From Paenibacillus sonchi (GTDB taxonomy: Bacteria > Bacillota > Bacilli > Paenibacillales > Paenibacillaceae), in contig NZ_CP068595.1 in assembly GCF_016772475.1 (NCBI RefSeq), positions 3,782,001-3,846,000 of the forward strand: a DNA stretch of 64,000 nt, read 5' to 3'. The position numbers were made by a program, and so were the translations under genes. The notes under the pieces were generated by a model, which saw nothing but the letters and a program-made list of their open reading frames with translations, did not search any database and was not told the DNA's origin. Below, in pieces: positions 23,747 to 34,515 of the stretch (positions within the stretch are counted from its first letter, which is position 1; every line of letters starts with the position of its first letter).

Positions 23747-25023
23747 ATGATAAAAATTGCTTTGCTGTTTCCAGGTCAAGGAAGCCAGTACAATATGATG
23801 GGCAAAGCCCTGTATGAAAGCTCTGCCGAAGCAAGGGAGATTTTTAGCAGAACCAACGATATCCTCGGCTACGATTTGCTTGCTGTCATCAATGAAGGAA
23901 ATCTGGACCAATTAACGCGGACTGAATTTGCCCAGCCGGCGATCTTTGCCTACAGTTATGCGATTTTTCAATCCATTTGGAAGGGGAAAAAGTTTTTCCC
24001 GTCCTTTATGGCCGGCCACAGCTTAGGGGAGATTACAGCACTTACATGTGCAGGTGTGTTTAAGTATGAAGATGCCCTGCGGCTGGTAATGGAGAGAGCG
24101 TCCCTGATGCAGCAGGCTACAACAGAGGGACAGGGGGGATGGCTGCCATTAACGGTCTGCATCCGCTGCTGGTGGAGGAGGAGTGTGCAAGGCTTTCGAA
24201 TGACGAGGATAAAATCGTGGTGGCTAACTACAATTCCTCGAATCAAGTGGTGATTTCCGGCTCCAAGGCACTGGTCACGCAGGCAGCGGAAAATCTGGCG
24301 AAAATCGGGGCGATCAGCATTCCGCTCCAGGTTTCCGCTCCTTTCCATACACCTTATCTTGAAATCAGCAATCAAATATTCCAGCGTGTCCTGGCCGCTA
24401 CGGATATGTCCGCCATCAACTGGCCGGTTCTGTCCAATGTGGATGCGAAGCCTTATTCCGATCTGGAGGGAATTCGTGCCCGGCTCAGCATGCAAATGGT
24501 CAGTGCGGTGAGATGGAAAGAAACGATTGATTATTTGCTGCGCCAAGGCGTGAACACCTTTATCGAGCTGGGTCCGAAGTCGGCTTTGACCAATCTGATC
24601 AAACGTGATTTCTCGCATGTACGCGCCTTTTCTTATGAGGAACATAACCAGGAGATCATGGCAATCATCGATGAGCAAATCGCCGAAAAACGCCCTACTC
24701 TGGTGTCACGTTCTTTAGCTATCGCTGTGTGTACACGAAATCAGAACTGGGATGAGGCGGAGTACCAACGGGGCGTGATTGAGCCTTACCGGAAGGTGCA
24801 GGCACTGAGTAACCGGCTGGAGGAAGAAGGCCGCGAAGAGTCTGCGGAAGACATGAAAGAGGCCATCGAGATGCTCCGCTCGGTTTTTGTTACCAAAAAG
24901 GTGCCGCTGGAAGAGCAAAGGGAACGCTTCACGCAAATTTTTGATGAAACCAAGAACAGACATCTATTTGATGACTTTGCCCCGATCATGTTTGACGAAA
25001 AGGAAACGGTGTATGAAAAATAA
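23747..25023 (+). CDS. Discrete trans-acting malonyl acyltransferase
   Basis: About 425 residues after restoring a G at 24133-24138. It loads malonyl units onto the ACPs of modules without their own AT. The FabD-like domain (~1-290) has LLFPGQGSQ, AQPAIF, the nucleophile in GHSLGE and the histidine in SAPFHTP, all intact and canonical. The last ~105 residues form a charged helical extension (VFVTKKVPLEEQRERF) of the kind found after the AT in trans-AT clusters. The ATG at 23747 has a GGGAGG site 10 bases upstream. The gene lies between the last PKS with an AT (C) and the first without (D); its stop overlaps the start of D by 11 bases. No separate proofreading acylhydrolase or enoylreductase is attached. 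Confidence 0.93.
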
Positions 25024-28000
25024 ACCTCTGTTCAATCAGATTCAACTCGATTTGGAAGAGGAGCTCCCCCTTTCCTGTGAATCTGCTGAATCAGAGGAAG
25101 CCCTCCGCAAAGACATTGCGGTCATTGGGCTGGCAGGGAAGATGCCTGAAGCTCACAACGCCAGGGAGTACTGGACCAATATTACGCTTGGCAGGGATTC
25201 GATCCGCCAAATCCCCTTGTCCCGCAAACAGGATTATGAAGAGGTCATGTCCGCTTTGCTGAAAAAGGATTGTCAAAAGGACCAGGCGGCGTATGCGGAA
25301 AGCGGGTATTTGGACCGGATTGACGGGTTCGATTGTGAATACTTCTCCATTTCACCGAAGGAGGCGAAGCTGATGGACCCCAATCAGCGCCTCTTTCTGC
25401 AATGCTGTGTGGAGGCAATGGAGGATGCCGGATACGGAAAAGGCAAACTGGGCGGAACCCCAACCGGTGTTTTTTTAGGGTATAGCAGCGATTTCGGGGG
25501 AGAATACAAGCATTTGCTCAGCGGGGAGAGTGCAGAGCTGGCTGATCTGGCGATGACGGGCAACATCAAATCGATTATCCCGGCACGCTTGGCCTATTGG
25601 CTGGATGTGCACGGACCCAGCATGCTTGTCGATACGGCATGCTCCTCTTCGCTGGTCGCCGTTCATCTCGCCTGCCAGTCCATCCGCCGCGGAGAGTGCG
25701 GAATGGCATTTGCCGGGGGAGTAAAGGTGCAATTGCAGCCCTTTGAACAATCGAGCACCGGCATTGGCATCGTCTCCTCCGGGTTCAGAACGAGAACCTT
25801 TGATCAGAATGCCGATGGAACCGGCCTTGGGGAAGGTGCGGGAGTCGTTCTGCTGAAGGATGCCCGGCAGGCGATACAGGATGGAGACCATATTTATGCC
25901 CTCATCAAAGGAAGTGCAGTCAATCAGGATGGACAATCGATTGGCATTACCGCGCCTAACTCCAAAGCCCAGGAGGAGCTGATTATCCGGGCATGGAAGG
26001 ATGCGGAGGTTCATCCGGAGACCATTTCTTTGATTGAGGCCCATGGGACGGCAACCCGCTTGGGTGACCCTGTGGAGATTGACGGAATTACAAGGGCTTT
26101 TGACAGATACACGAGAAAAAAACAGTTTTGCGCGATTGGCTCCATCAAAACGAATATCGGACATTTGGACCATGCGGCAGGGATCTCCGGATTGCTGAAA
26201 TGTATTCTTGCCTTGCAGCATGAGACATTGCCGCCGACGATACATTTCCAATCCCCGAACCCGAATATCAGTTTCCCCGATTCCCCGGTCTACGTGAATG
26301 ATGCGGTGCGCGCCTGGGAGAGCGGTGAGCATCCCCGAAGATGCGGGATCAATTCCTTCGGGTTAAGCGGGACGAACTGCCATATGATCCTGGAGCAATA
26401 CAAAGAGACAGCGGCGGTTGAGCGTGCAGGGAACCGCAGCGCAGACCGCTGGAACATGTTGACGTTATCTGCCAAGAACAGTGATGTGCTGCGCAGGCTC
26501 GTCTCTGAGTATCACCAATTCATCAATCAGTCAGAGGCGGTTGATCTGGACAACTTGTGCTATACGGCGAATGCCGGCCGGGACCATCATGTGCATAAGG
26601 CGGCAATCGTGTTCAGAAACCGAATGGATTTGCTTGAGAAGCTCCAGTCGCTTAAGCAAGCGGGAGCAGAGAAGATCTCCATGGAACATGTCTATGTGCG
26701 TCTGGGCCATGAACAGGCTAACGCCAAAATCCCGGGTTCCTCTCCTGATATACAGGGGATCGTCCAGAAGATGAGGGCTGCAGTTGATCAGCACCGCGGC
26801 TCACTTCTGCAGCAGCTGGCACAGTTGTATGTACAGGGGGAAGCGATTCCTTGGCAAAGCTTGTATGCGGACGGACGCTATCAGCTAATCAGCTTGCCTG
26901 CCTATCCGTTTCAGGAAACGCGCTGCTGGATCGAACCCAAAGCGTATATGCCAAAGACGGGACCGCTTGCCGGTCAATGTCTGGTCCGCAGCAACGGGGT
27001 AGAAATTTATGAAGCCCGGTTCTCCTGCGATACCCACTGGGTTGTGGCTGAACATAAAATCATGGACCATTATGTGCTGCCCGGAACCGCTTATCTGGAG
27101 CTCGCCGCTCAAATCCTGAAGCAAACTGTTCCTGAACAGGGCGGGCTTATCATGGAGAATTTCATGTTCCTGCAGCCGCTGCAGATGAAGGAGCATGAAC
27201 AAAAGAGTGTCCACATTGTGCTGACTAAGCAAAAGTCAGGGACCGATGTGATGGTTACCTCCCTTTCCGGGGAGCTGCCGGATGAATGGGTGGTTCACTG
27301 TAAAGGAAAAGTGAGCATCCTGCACAGGGAGGAGCCAAAGAGGCGGATTGCCCTCCCGGAGGTTCTGCAGGAATCGAAGAGACAATCCGTTGCCGGCTAT
27401 AAACCCGGAGCAGAGGCTCCGGTCCAGACCGGCCCTCATTGGGAGTGCATGAAAGAGATTTATGTGGAGCCTGACCGCATCGCCGCCTTTTTTGAACTGC
27501 CGGCTCCTTTTGCCGCAGAAGTCCACGCCTATACCATGCATCCGTCCTTGCTGGATTGTGCTGTTAATATTCCCATCAGCCAGATTCGTGACGGGTTATT
27601 TTTGCCGTTTGCTTATAAGCGGATCAAGTTTTATGGCAGCATGCCGCACAGATTTTACAGCATGCTGCAGATGAAAAATAACCAGACCACAGAGCTGCAA
27701 GAAACGGTTTCATTCGATATCGTGCTGTTCGATGAAGCCGGGGATGTCTTTGCAGAGATTGAAGAATATTCGTTGAAACGGGTGCATATCGAAGCATTCT
27801 CTTCCGCTCCGGTATTGCCCAAAGGAATGTTCCACCGGCTGGGGTGGGAGCGTTCGCCGCTTCATGAACGGGAGCAAGCTGAGGGCAGTATGCCGCTTAC
27901 GCTTGTTTTTGCCGGACAAGATCCGCTTTCCCATAGGTTTTTGGCTGCTTTGCAAGAGAGAGACATACCGTTTATTTCGGTAGTTATGGGTGAGCGCTTC

Positions 28001-29761
28001 AACAAACAGGATGATCATCATTACCGGATCAGCGGGAGCCAACAGGATTTTGACCGGTTGTGCGGGGAGATCCAGACAAGGGGGGTGCAGCGGATTCTCC
28101 ACTGCTTCTCTTGGAGTCCTAGTCCTTCTCTTTCAGGCAGCGATGTAGAGCAGGAGATGAACAAGGGGCTGTTCAGTCTTTTTTATCTGACCAAAAGCCT
28201 GGTTGCCCATAATATCCGGGAGAAAATCGATCTCGTCCTCATTGCTGATTCGGCGTATCAGGTTACACAGAACGAGCCTTCGCTGAACCCGATGCACAGC
28301 GCCTTCTACCATCTCGGCAAGGTGGTCAGCAGCGAATACGCCCATCTGCGCTGCCGCTGTATTGATCTGGACCCCGAAACGGAGGTCACTGCGCTTCTGG
28401 CTGAGCTGGACAACCTGCCTGACCATTACGTAACCGCATATAGAAAAGGCGAACGGTACGGCCAAAGGATGATGGAGCTTCCGCTGTCCAATCCGCTGCC
28501 TCAAGAGCTGATTCTGTCCGGCTCGGGATGTTATCTGATCACGGGCGGAACAGGCGGCCTGGGGCTGTCCACCGCAGCTCATCTCGCGCATAAGAAACCG
28601 GTCAATCTGGTACTGGTCAGCCGCTCCGGCTTCCCGGATGAAGCGGAATGGGAGGAGATTCTTCAAGAAGGAGAAGCGCATGAGGTTATACGGCGGATCA
28701 AAATCCTGCAGCAGATCCAAAAGAACGGCAGTACATATACGTTCTATAGAGCAGACATTTCACGCAGAACCGAACTGGAAAATGTGCTGCAGGATGTACG
28801 AAGCAGGTTTGGCAGCATTAATGGCGTAGTGCATGCCGCCGGAGTAGCCGGAGATCAATTCTTGTTCAATAGGGAGGAACAGCGCTTCCGCGAGGTTATT
28901 CAATCCAAAATCGCAGGCAGCATCTATCTGGCGGAATTGATTACAGAACCTCTGGAATTTTTTGTTTGCTATTCTTCCGTGTCCTCGCTGGAGGGCACAC
29001 CCGGACAAGGGGATTATGTGGCGGCCAACGGCTTTCTGGATAGCTTTGTTTACAGTCTGCCCGCCAATCAAAACGGCATCACGCTCAACTGGGCACCTTG
29101 GGCAGAGATTGGCATGGCCTATGATTATGGAACGTTCAATCAAGAGCTGATCTTCAATTTGCTGCCTACTCGCGTGGCGATGTCCGCATTTGACGCTGCC
29201 TTGGCTTCAGGCGAGAAGCAGGTGGTGATCGGAACCATCAACAAAGAAAATGCGGTGAAGAATTTCCGCAGCAGCTTCTTTTATGAGGGCAATAACCTGC
29301 TGATGAATTACGTGGAACCGCAACTTGTTGTTCAGACCGCCCCCTCTGCCAAAGCATCCGCCGGCCTGCCGGAAGGAAGAACCAGTAACCGCTCGCTGCA
29401 GTCCATAAAAGAGCTGATCCGCCAGTTGTGGGTGACCCTGCTGGAATCAGAATCCATTGGGCTGGACGATGCTTTTACCTCTATTGGCGGCAATTCGATC
29501 TTTGCTGTGTATTTGCTGCAGGAACTCGAAAAAGCTTTTCCAGGCATGCTGGGAATCTCGGATATTTTTACGTATCCCACAATTAACAAGATGGCTGAAT
29601 ATGTATATTCCAGAATGGAGCAAGCTCAACCTTCTTCATCCGCTAAAGCGAATCCTAGCCAGGAGGAAGAGGATCACAACCTTGACCAGATATTACATCG
29701 CTTAGCCAATGGCGAATTGGATGTAGATGAGGTTGAGCGATTGCTGGGAGAAGACGAATGA
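25013..29761 (+). CDS. PKS-D: KS-DH-KR-ACP (trans-AT)
   Basis: This unbroken protein of 1582 residues has no AT: KS runs through the LPAYPFQETRCW linker straight into DH. KS (~35-462) has Cys210 in TACSSSL, HGTAT where HGTGT is usual, and NIGHL. DH (~650-930) has EHKIMDHYVLPG (Asp in place of the Gly of HxxxGxxxxP) and HPSLLD, so dehydration is possible but not assured. KR (~1173-1372) has GGTGGLG, YSSVS and DYVAAN and looks active. ACP (~1463-1536) has GGNSI. The acidic C-terminus, with two short helices ending ANGELDVDEVERLL, resembles the C-terminal half of a four-helix docking domain and should meet the N-terminal helices of PKS-E. The start overlaps the AT gene. Confidence 0.93.
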   Translation: MKNKPLFNQIQLDLEEELPLSCESAESEEALRKDIAVIGLAGKMPEAHNAREYWTNITLGRDSIRQIPLSRKQDYEEVMSALLKKDCQKDQAAYAESGYLDRIDGFDCEYFSISPKEAKLMDPNQRLFLQCCVEAMEDAGYGKGKLGGTPTGVFLGYSSDFGGEYKHLLSGESAELADLAMTGNIKSIIPARLAYWLDVHGPSMLVDTACSSSLVAVHLACQSIRRGECGMAFAGGVKVQLQPFEQSSTGIGIVSSGFRTRTFDQNADGTGLGEGAGVVLLKDARQAIQDGDHIYALIKGSAVNQDGQSIGITAPNSKAQEELIIRAWKDAEVHPETISLIEAHGTATRLGDPVEIDGITRAFDRYTRKKQFCAIGSIKTNIGHLDHAAGISGLLKCILALQHETLPPTIHFQSPNPNISFPDSPVYVNDAVRAWESGEHPRRCGINSFGLSGTNCHMILEQYKETAAVERAGNRSADRWNMLTLSAKNSDVLRRLVSEYHQFINQSEAVDLDNLCYTANAGRDHHVHKAAIVFRNRMDLLEKLQSLKQAGAEKISMEHVYVRLGHEQANAKIPGSSPDIQGIVQKMRAAVDQHRGSLLQQLAQLYVQGEAIPWQSLYADGRYQLISLPAYPFQETRCWIEPKAYMPKTGPLAGQCLVRSNGVEIYEARFSCDTHWVVAEHKIMDHYVLPGTAYLELAAQILKQTVPEQGGLIMENFMFLQPLQMKEHEQKSVHIVLTKQKSGTDVMVTSLSGELPDEWVVHCKGKVSILHREEPKRRIALPEVLQESKRQSVAGYKPGAEAPVQTGPHWECMKEIYVEPDRIAAFFELPAPFAAEVHAYTMHPSLLDCAVNIPISQIRDGLFLPFAYKRIKFYGSMPHRFYSMLQMKNNQTTELQETVSFDIVLFDEAGDVFAEIEEYSLKRVHIEAFSSAPVLPKGMFHRLGWERSPLHEREQAEGSMPLTLVFAGQDPLSHRFLAALQERDIPFISVVMGERFNKQDDHHYRISGSQQDFDRLCGEIQTRGVQRILHCFSWSPSPSLSGSDVEQEMNKGLFSLFYLTKSLVAHNIREKIDLVLIADSAYQVTQNEPSLNPMHSAFYHLGKVVSSEYAHLRCRCIDLDPETEVTALLAELDNLPDHYVTAYRKGERYGQRMMELPLSNPLPQELILSGSGCYLITGGTGGLGLSTAAHLAHKKPVNLVLVSRSGFPDEAEWEEILQEGEAHEVIRRIKILQQIQKNGSTYTFYRADISRRTELENVLQDVRSRFGSINGVVHAAGVAGDQFLFNREEQRFREVIQSKIAGSIYLAELITEPLEFFVCYSSVSSLEGTPGQGDYVAANGFLDSFVYSLPANQNGITLNWAPWAEIGMAYDYGTFNQELIFNLLPTRVAMSAFDAALASGEKQVVIGTINKENAVKNFRSSFFYEGNNLLMNYVEPQLVVQTAPSAKASAGLPEGRTSNRSLQSIKELIRQLWVTLLESESIGLDDAFTSIGGNSIFAVYLLQELEKAFPGMLGISDIFTYPTINKMAEYVYSRMEQAQPSSSAKANPSQEEEDHNLDQILHRLANGELDVDEVERLLGEDE

Positions 29762-32700
29762 AGGAAACCAAAAAGTACATTTATCAGCAGATCAAGGATC
29801 AGCAGTTATCCGTCGACAAGTCCAAGGTTATTCTAAAAGAAATCAAACAGGCGGGCGTGAAGAAGCAGCATAAGGACATTGCGGTCATCGGGATGGCAGG
29901 GCGCTTTCCGGGGGCTTCCAATGTGGATGAATACTGGAATAATCTGTTGAATGAGGTTGATTGCATCGGCGATTTCCCCGAGGGCAGACAAAAGGGCGTC
30001 GAAGGTTTCATCCAGAAGAGTGTGCCAGGCTCGCTCCAGAAGATCACGTATGAAAAAGGCGGATATTTGGAGCAGATCGATCAGTTCGATTCCGGGTACT
30101 TCAAAATTTCCAACAAAGAATCGGAAATGATGGACCCTATCCAGCGGCTGCTGCTGACCACAGTTATGGAGAGCATTGAAGATGCCGGGTATGGCGGCAG
30201 CCGGATGGTATCCACCAGAACGGGAGTGTTTATCGGAAGAGATCATACGGTAGGGAACATGTACACACACTTGCTGGATCAGACGGATGAGCTTGCTCTA
30301 ACCGGGTCTTATACGGGGATATTGTCCAGCCGCATCTCTTATTTCCTGGATCTGAAGGGTCCGAGCATCGTCTTGGATTCGGCTTGTTCATCCGGACTGT
30401 TGGCCATACATGATGCCTGCCAGGCGATCCGGAACAACGAGTGCGACATGGCGATTGCAGGCGGAGTCTGTCTGGTTTTTTTTCCTATGAAAAATCCGGC
30501 GTTTGGTTTGGTGGAATCCAAGCTGCAGTTGTTGAAGCCGTTTGATAAACAGGCGGATGGAACCTTGTGGGGAGAAGGAATCGGATCATTGCTGCTGAAG
30601 CCGCTGGATAAAGCGATTGAGGACCGCGATCCTATCCATGCGGTGATCAAAGGGAGCGCTGTGAATAACGACGGCAGGTCCAACGGGCTTACGGCACCCA
30701 ATGCGCTTGCACAAGAAGAGCTGTTCACACAAGCTTGGATAAATGCGGAGATTGCGCCTGAAACCATCGGTTTTTATGAAGCGCATGGGACCGGTACCGT
30801 TCTTGGAGACCCGATTGAGGTCCAGTCGCTCAGCAATGCTTTCCGAAAATACACCTCTAAAAAACAGTTCTGCGGCATCGGCTCCGTGAAATCGAATATT
30901 GGCCATTTGGCGGCGGCTTCGGGAATTGCCTCGGTGATGAAAGCCATTCTGTCACTCAAGCATCAGAAACTCGTCAGCACTCTGCATTTTGATGATCCCA
31001 ATCCGTTTATCGACTTTGTAGGCTCCCCGGTCTACATGGTCAATAAGCTGCAAGAGTGGAAGCGGGCGCAGGAGGACATTCCGCTGCGGGCAGGGATCAG
31101 CTCTTTCGGCTTCAGCGGGACGAATCTCCACCTCGTGCTGGAGGAAGCTCCGGTCAGCCCAAAACATGCTCCGGCAAGCTGCCCGTATCATATCTTTACG
31201 GTTTCAGCCAAAGAGAAAACGGTCCTTGCCGAGTGGGTGTCCCGTTATCTGCAGCATATGCAGCGCGCCGGGGATATGGAGCTGGCGGACCTTTGTTACA
31301 CCGCTGCGACAGGAAGAGGGCATTATGCGTACCGGCTGGCTCTAATCGTCCAGGATATACAGGAGTTGCAGGAAAAATTGTATCGCATCATCCAGGAGCA
31401 TCCAATAGCCGGACACACGGGCGACGGGATATATTACGGCGAATTCAAAATTGTCCCGGAAAGCAAAAAGGACAAAAGCACCGGGGAGATAACCGAGTCC
31501 GGCTTGAATCTCTTGCATGAACAGGCACGTGCAGCGCTTATGGCTTATTCCGGTCAGGATATTCAGGCAGTTTCGGACATTTGCGGCCTGTACGTTCAAG
31601 GAGCCGAGATCGATTGGGAAGTTTGGTACCAGCCCGGCGGGTACCAGCGGATTCCACTTCCTGTGTATCCGTTCCAAAAGACAAGCTTTTGGCCGCAGGC
31701 AGACCATTCGCCACGAATCCGCACGCTCCTGTCTCCTTCAAGTGAAGGTTTACCCGGCCGCAAAGTATTGGAAACCTATCAGCAATCGGTTTATGAAGTT
31801 GAGCTGCGGGTGGAAGAACAATGGCTGCTGCGGGAGCATCTGATGATGGGATTCCATATCGTACCGGCGGCGGGACTGATTGAATGGGCCCGGCAGACCG
31901 GCCGCAGCCATGTTGGAGACCTTGCGTTCAGCCTGCAGGATTTTCGTTTTATTAACCCCCTGATTGTCGGTGAGCGCGAAGGGTATCAAGTCCATACGCT
32001 GGTAGAAAAACAGGACAGCCAGTTCCGGCTGCAAATCGCCAGCCGCGCCATCCCCGGCAATGCGGGGAGCAATAATGAGTGGAGCCTGAATGCCGAAGGG
32101 AAAATCGCACCTTTCAAGCACGCCGGGGCTGCCAGAGTAGATATTCAACAGCTCCTGGAAAATAACGAGTGGGAGCAATTTGAACCGGATTTTGACAGTA
32201 TTGCGGGCGACACTGCTTTTGGTCCGCGCTGGAACAACATCCAGCAATTGTCCCAAAGCAATGACCGTGTGCTGGTTCACGTGAAATTGGGAGAACGCTA
32301 TGCGGAGGATTTTTCGGCATACGGTTATCACCCGGCTCTGCTCGATACAGGATTGAATGCAGTCACGATGTTTATTTTACGTGATTTGTATCTTCCGTTT
32401 TCCTTCAAGAAATTCACGTTCTATGACAACATGCCAGGTTCCTTTTACAGCTATTTAGTGAAAAGAGCAGCCGGGGGAGATAACAAGGAGACTATTTCCT
32501 ACGACATCAGCCTGATAGATGAGCAAGGGAACGTGTTCGCGGAAGTTGAGAACTACACCTTGAAAAAAGTGCCCGCAGCAATGGTCACCAAGGATCTGTT
32601 CCACCAGCTTCATTGGGTGAAGGAGCCACGGACGGCAGCTGGAAGAAACATGGCAGACGGCACTGTCCTTCTGTTTGGAGACGAAAGAGGACGATCCGCC

Positions 32701-34515
32701 GAATTGATCCGGCTGCTTGCGGCAAGGGGCGCAGAGGTGATTCGGGTCCGTCACGGTGAGGCGTATAGCCGGGAACAGGACTCCAGCTACACGGTCGGCA
32801 ATGAGGAAGGTGATTATCAACGCTTGTTCGCTGATCTGCAGGACCGGAAAGTCAGCAGAATCATTCATAGCTATGCTCTGGATGCGGGAGGTGAAACCTC
32901 CGGACCCGGCCATCTGCAAGTACTTCAGGCGAAGAGCATCCAAAGTCTGTTCTATATAGTGAAGTCGCTGGTCCAAGCCAAATACAAGCAGGCGATTGAT
33001 CTGGTGCTGTTAGGGCAGTATGGCTTTGAGATTACCGGGCATGAGGAAGCGCTTGAACCTTGTCAGACCGCCTTTTTCAATCTCGGGAAGGCCGTGGCGG
33101 CAGAGTATCCGAATATGAGCTGCCGCAGTATTGACCTGGACGATCAGACAGCATGGGCAGCCATACTGGATGAAATAGAGGATGGACAGAATGTCTATCA
33201 AGTTGCCTATAGGGCAAATGAACGGTATGTTCAGGAGTTTGGCCGTTATTCAGGGGAACCGGTACAGTCCGGACAGCCGCCAGAGCTTCAAGAAGGCGGT
33301 TTGTATCTGATTACTGGCGGAACCGGCGGGATCGGGCTGGAAATCGCCAGGTATTTGTCCTCCCTGAACAAGATTTGCCTGGGTCTGTTAAGCCGCAGCG
33401 GGCAGAACGGAAATGACGGGAAGCGAAGCCGGAGAATGGAGATTCTGGAGGAGATCGAACGCTCGGGAAGCCGGGTGATGGTGTGTCCATGCGATGTCAC
33501 AGATGAGCAGGAGCTTGCTGCCGGTCTGGATAAGCTGAGGGAAGCCTTCGGTCCGGTCAAGGGAGTCATCCATGCGGCTGGACTGGCCGGCAGCGGATTT
33601 TTGTTTACCAAAACCTGGGCGGAATTCTGCAGGGTCACAAAACCCAAAATAGAAGGTACTTATCTGTTGCATAGCCTGATCAAGGAGCCTCTCGACTTTT
33701 TCATGCTGTTCTCTTCGGTTGCAACACTGGAAGGAAGTCCGGGCCAGGGCGACTATATCGCGGGAAACGGCTATTTGGATGGATTTGCCCCCTATTTGCG
33801 CAGACAAGGGATTCGCGGAACCACGCTGAACTGGGCAGTCTGGGAAGAGGTTGGCATGGCTGTAGACTACGGTGCGGTAACGGGCAGCGGCATCTGCAAG
33901 CCGTTAAAAACGCATGAGGCGATAGCCGCTTTTGGACAAGCGATAGCCATGGACTGCAGCCAGGTGATGATCGGTTCACTCAACCTGGATATGCTTGCAG
34001 CCGTGCAGGAAAGCTCCTTATTAAGGATAGAGGATGGACTGATCCGCAGGCTGGGCGTCCCCAAGCAGACTGTCCATGACACCTTCCCGTTTACCATCAC
34101 GGGCCGTGCCGACGGGAATTATGATGAAATCGAACAAGCCGTCTCACGAATCTGGGCAGAAACGATGCATTTGCCGTCTGTGAATATCTACAGCAGCTTT
34201 CTGGATGTTGGCGGGGACTCTCTGATCGCAACCCAACTGCTCAGAAAGCTGGAAATCGAGTTTCCGGGCATCCTCGACTTGCCGGATTTGTTCACGTATT
34301 CTTCGGTAGCCGAGCTGTCCGGCTATATTAAGCAGCAGCGTGGCCGGCAGCAAGTGAAACCTGCCGAATCCGCAGCCGCAAATCCGGGTCCTCCTTCCGG
34401 GGATTCGCTTGATGTGCAGCTGCAATCGATTATGGACAAGCTTACTTCCGATGAACGAACCGTAGAAGATTTGGTGGAGCTTTTATCCCAACGGAGGAAT
34501 CGTATTGATGAGTAA
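29758..34515 (+). CDS. PKS-E: KS-DH-KR-ACP (trans-AT)
   Basis: This intact protein of 1585 residues starts with ATGA overlapping the PKS-D stop. Residues 1-35 form two amphipathic helices, the likely docking partner of the PKS-D tail. KS (~40-464) has Cys210 in SACSSGL, AHGTGT and NIGHL. There is no AT. DH (~645-940) carries a complete HxxxGxxxxP motif (HLMMGFHIVP) and HPALLD. It is one of only two perfect DH first motifs in the window, the other being in PKS-F. KR (~1180-1367) has GGTGGIG, FSSVA and DYIAGN. ACP (~1455-1525) has GGDSL. The end carries another helical docking tail. The expected product step is a double bond. The DH-KR linker is clearly similar to that of PKS-F, which suggests these two modules arose by duplication. 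Confidence 0.93.
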   Translation: MKETKKYIYQQIKDQQLSVDKSKVILKEIKQAGVKKQHKDIAVIGMAGRFPGASNVDEYWNNLLNEVDCIGDFPEGRQKGVEGFIQKSVPGSLQKITYEKGGYLEQIDQFDSGYFKISNKESEMMDPIQRLLLTTVMESIEDAGYGGSRMVSTRTGVFIGRDHTVGNMYTHLLDQTDELALTGSYTGILSSRISYFLDLKGPSIVLDSACSSGLLAIHDACQAIRNNECDMAIAGGVCLVFFPMKNPAFGLVESKLQLLKPFDKQADGTLWGEGIGSLLLKPLDKAIEDRDPIHAVIKGSAVNNDGRSNGLTAPNALAQEELFTQAWINAEIAPETIGFYEAHGTGTVLGDPIEVQSLSNAFRKYTSKKQFCGIGSVKSNIGHLAAASGIASVMKAILSLKHQKLVSTLHFDDPNPFIDFVGSPVYMVNKLQEWKRAQEDIPLRAGISSFGFSGTNLHLVLEEAPVSPKHAPASCPYHIFTVSAKEKTVLAEWVSRYLQHMQRAGDMELADLCYTAATGRGHYAYRLALIVQDIQELQEKLYRIIQEHPIAGHTGDGIYYGEFKIVPESKKDKSTGEITESGLNLLHEQARAALMAYSGQDIQAVSDICGLYVQGAEIDWEVWYQPGGYQRIPLPVYPFQKTSFWPQADHSPRIRTLLSPSSEGLPGRKVLETYQQSVYEVELRVEEQWLLREHLMMGFHIVPAAGLIEWARQTGRSHVGDLAFSLQDFRFINPLIVGEREGYQVHTLVEKQDSQFRLQIASRAIPGNAGSNNEWSLNAEGKIAPFKHAGAARVDIQQLLENNEWEQFEPDFDSIAGDTAFGPRWNNIQQLSQSNDRVLVHVKLGERYAEDFSAYGYHPALLDTGLNAVTMFILRDLYLPFSFKKFTFYDNMPGSFYSYLVKRAAGGDNKETISYDISLIDEQGNVFAEVENYTLKKVPAAMVTKDLFHQLHWVKEPRTAAGRNMADGTVLLFGDERGRSAELIRLLAARGAEVIRVRHGEAYSREQDSSYTVGNEEGDYQRLFADLQDRKVSRIIHSYALDAGGETSGPGHLQVLQAKSIQSLFYIVKSLVQAKYKQAIDLVLLGQYGFEITGHEEALEPCQTAFFNLGKAVAAEYPNMSCRSIDLDDQTAWAAILDEIEDGQNVYQVAYRANERYVQEFGRYSGEPVQSGQPPELQEGGLYLITGGTGGIGLEIARYLSSLNKICLGLLSRSGQNGNDGKRSRRMEILEEIERSGSRVMVCPCDVTDEQELAAGLDKLREAFGPVKGVIHAAGLAGSGFLFTKTWAEFCRVTKPKIEGTYLLHSLIKEPLDFFMLFSSVATLEGSPGQGDYIAGNGYLDGFAPYLRRQGIRGTTLNWAVWEEVGMAVDYGAVTGSGICKPLKTHEAIAAFGQAIAMDCSQVMIGSLNLDMLAAVQESSLLRIEDGLIRRLGVPKQTVHDTFPFTITGRADGNYDEIEQAVSRIWAETMHLPSVNIYSSFLDVGGDSLIATQLLRKLEIEFPGILDLPDLFTYSSVAELSGYIKQQRGRQQVKPAESAAANPGPPSGDSLDVQLQSIMDKLTSDERTVEDLVELLSQRRNRIDE

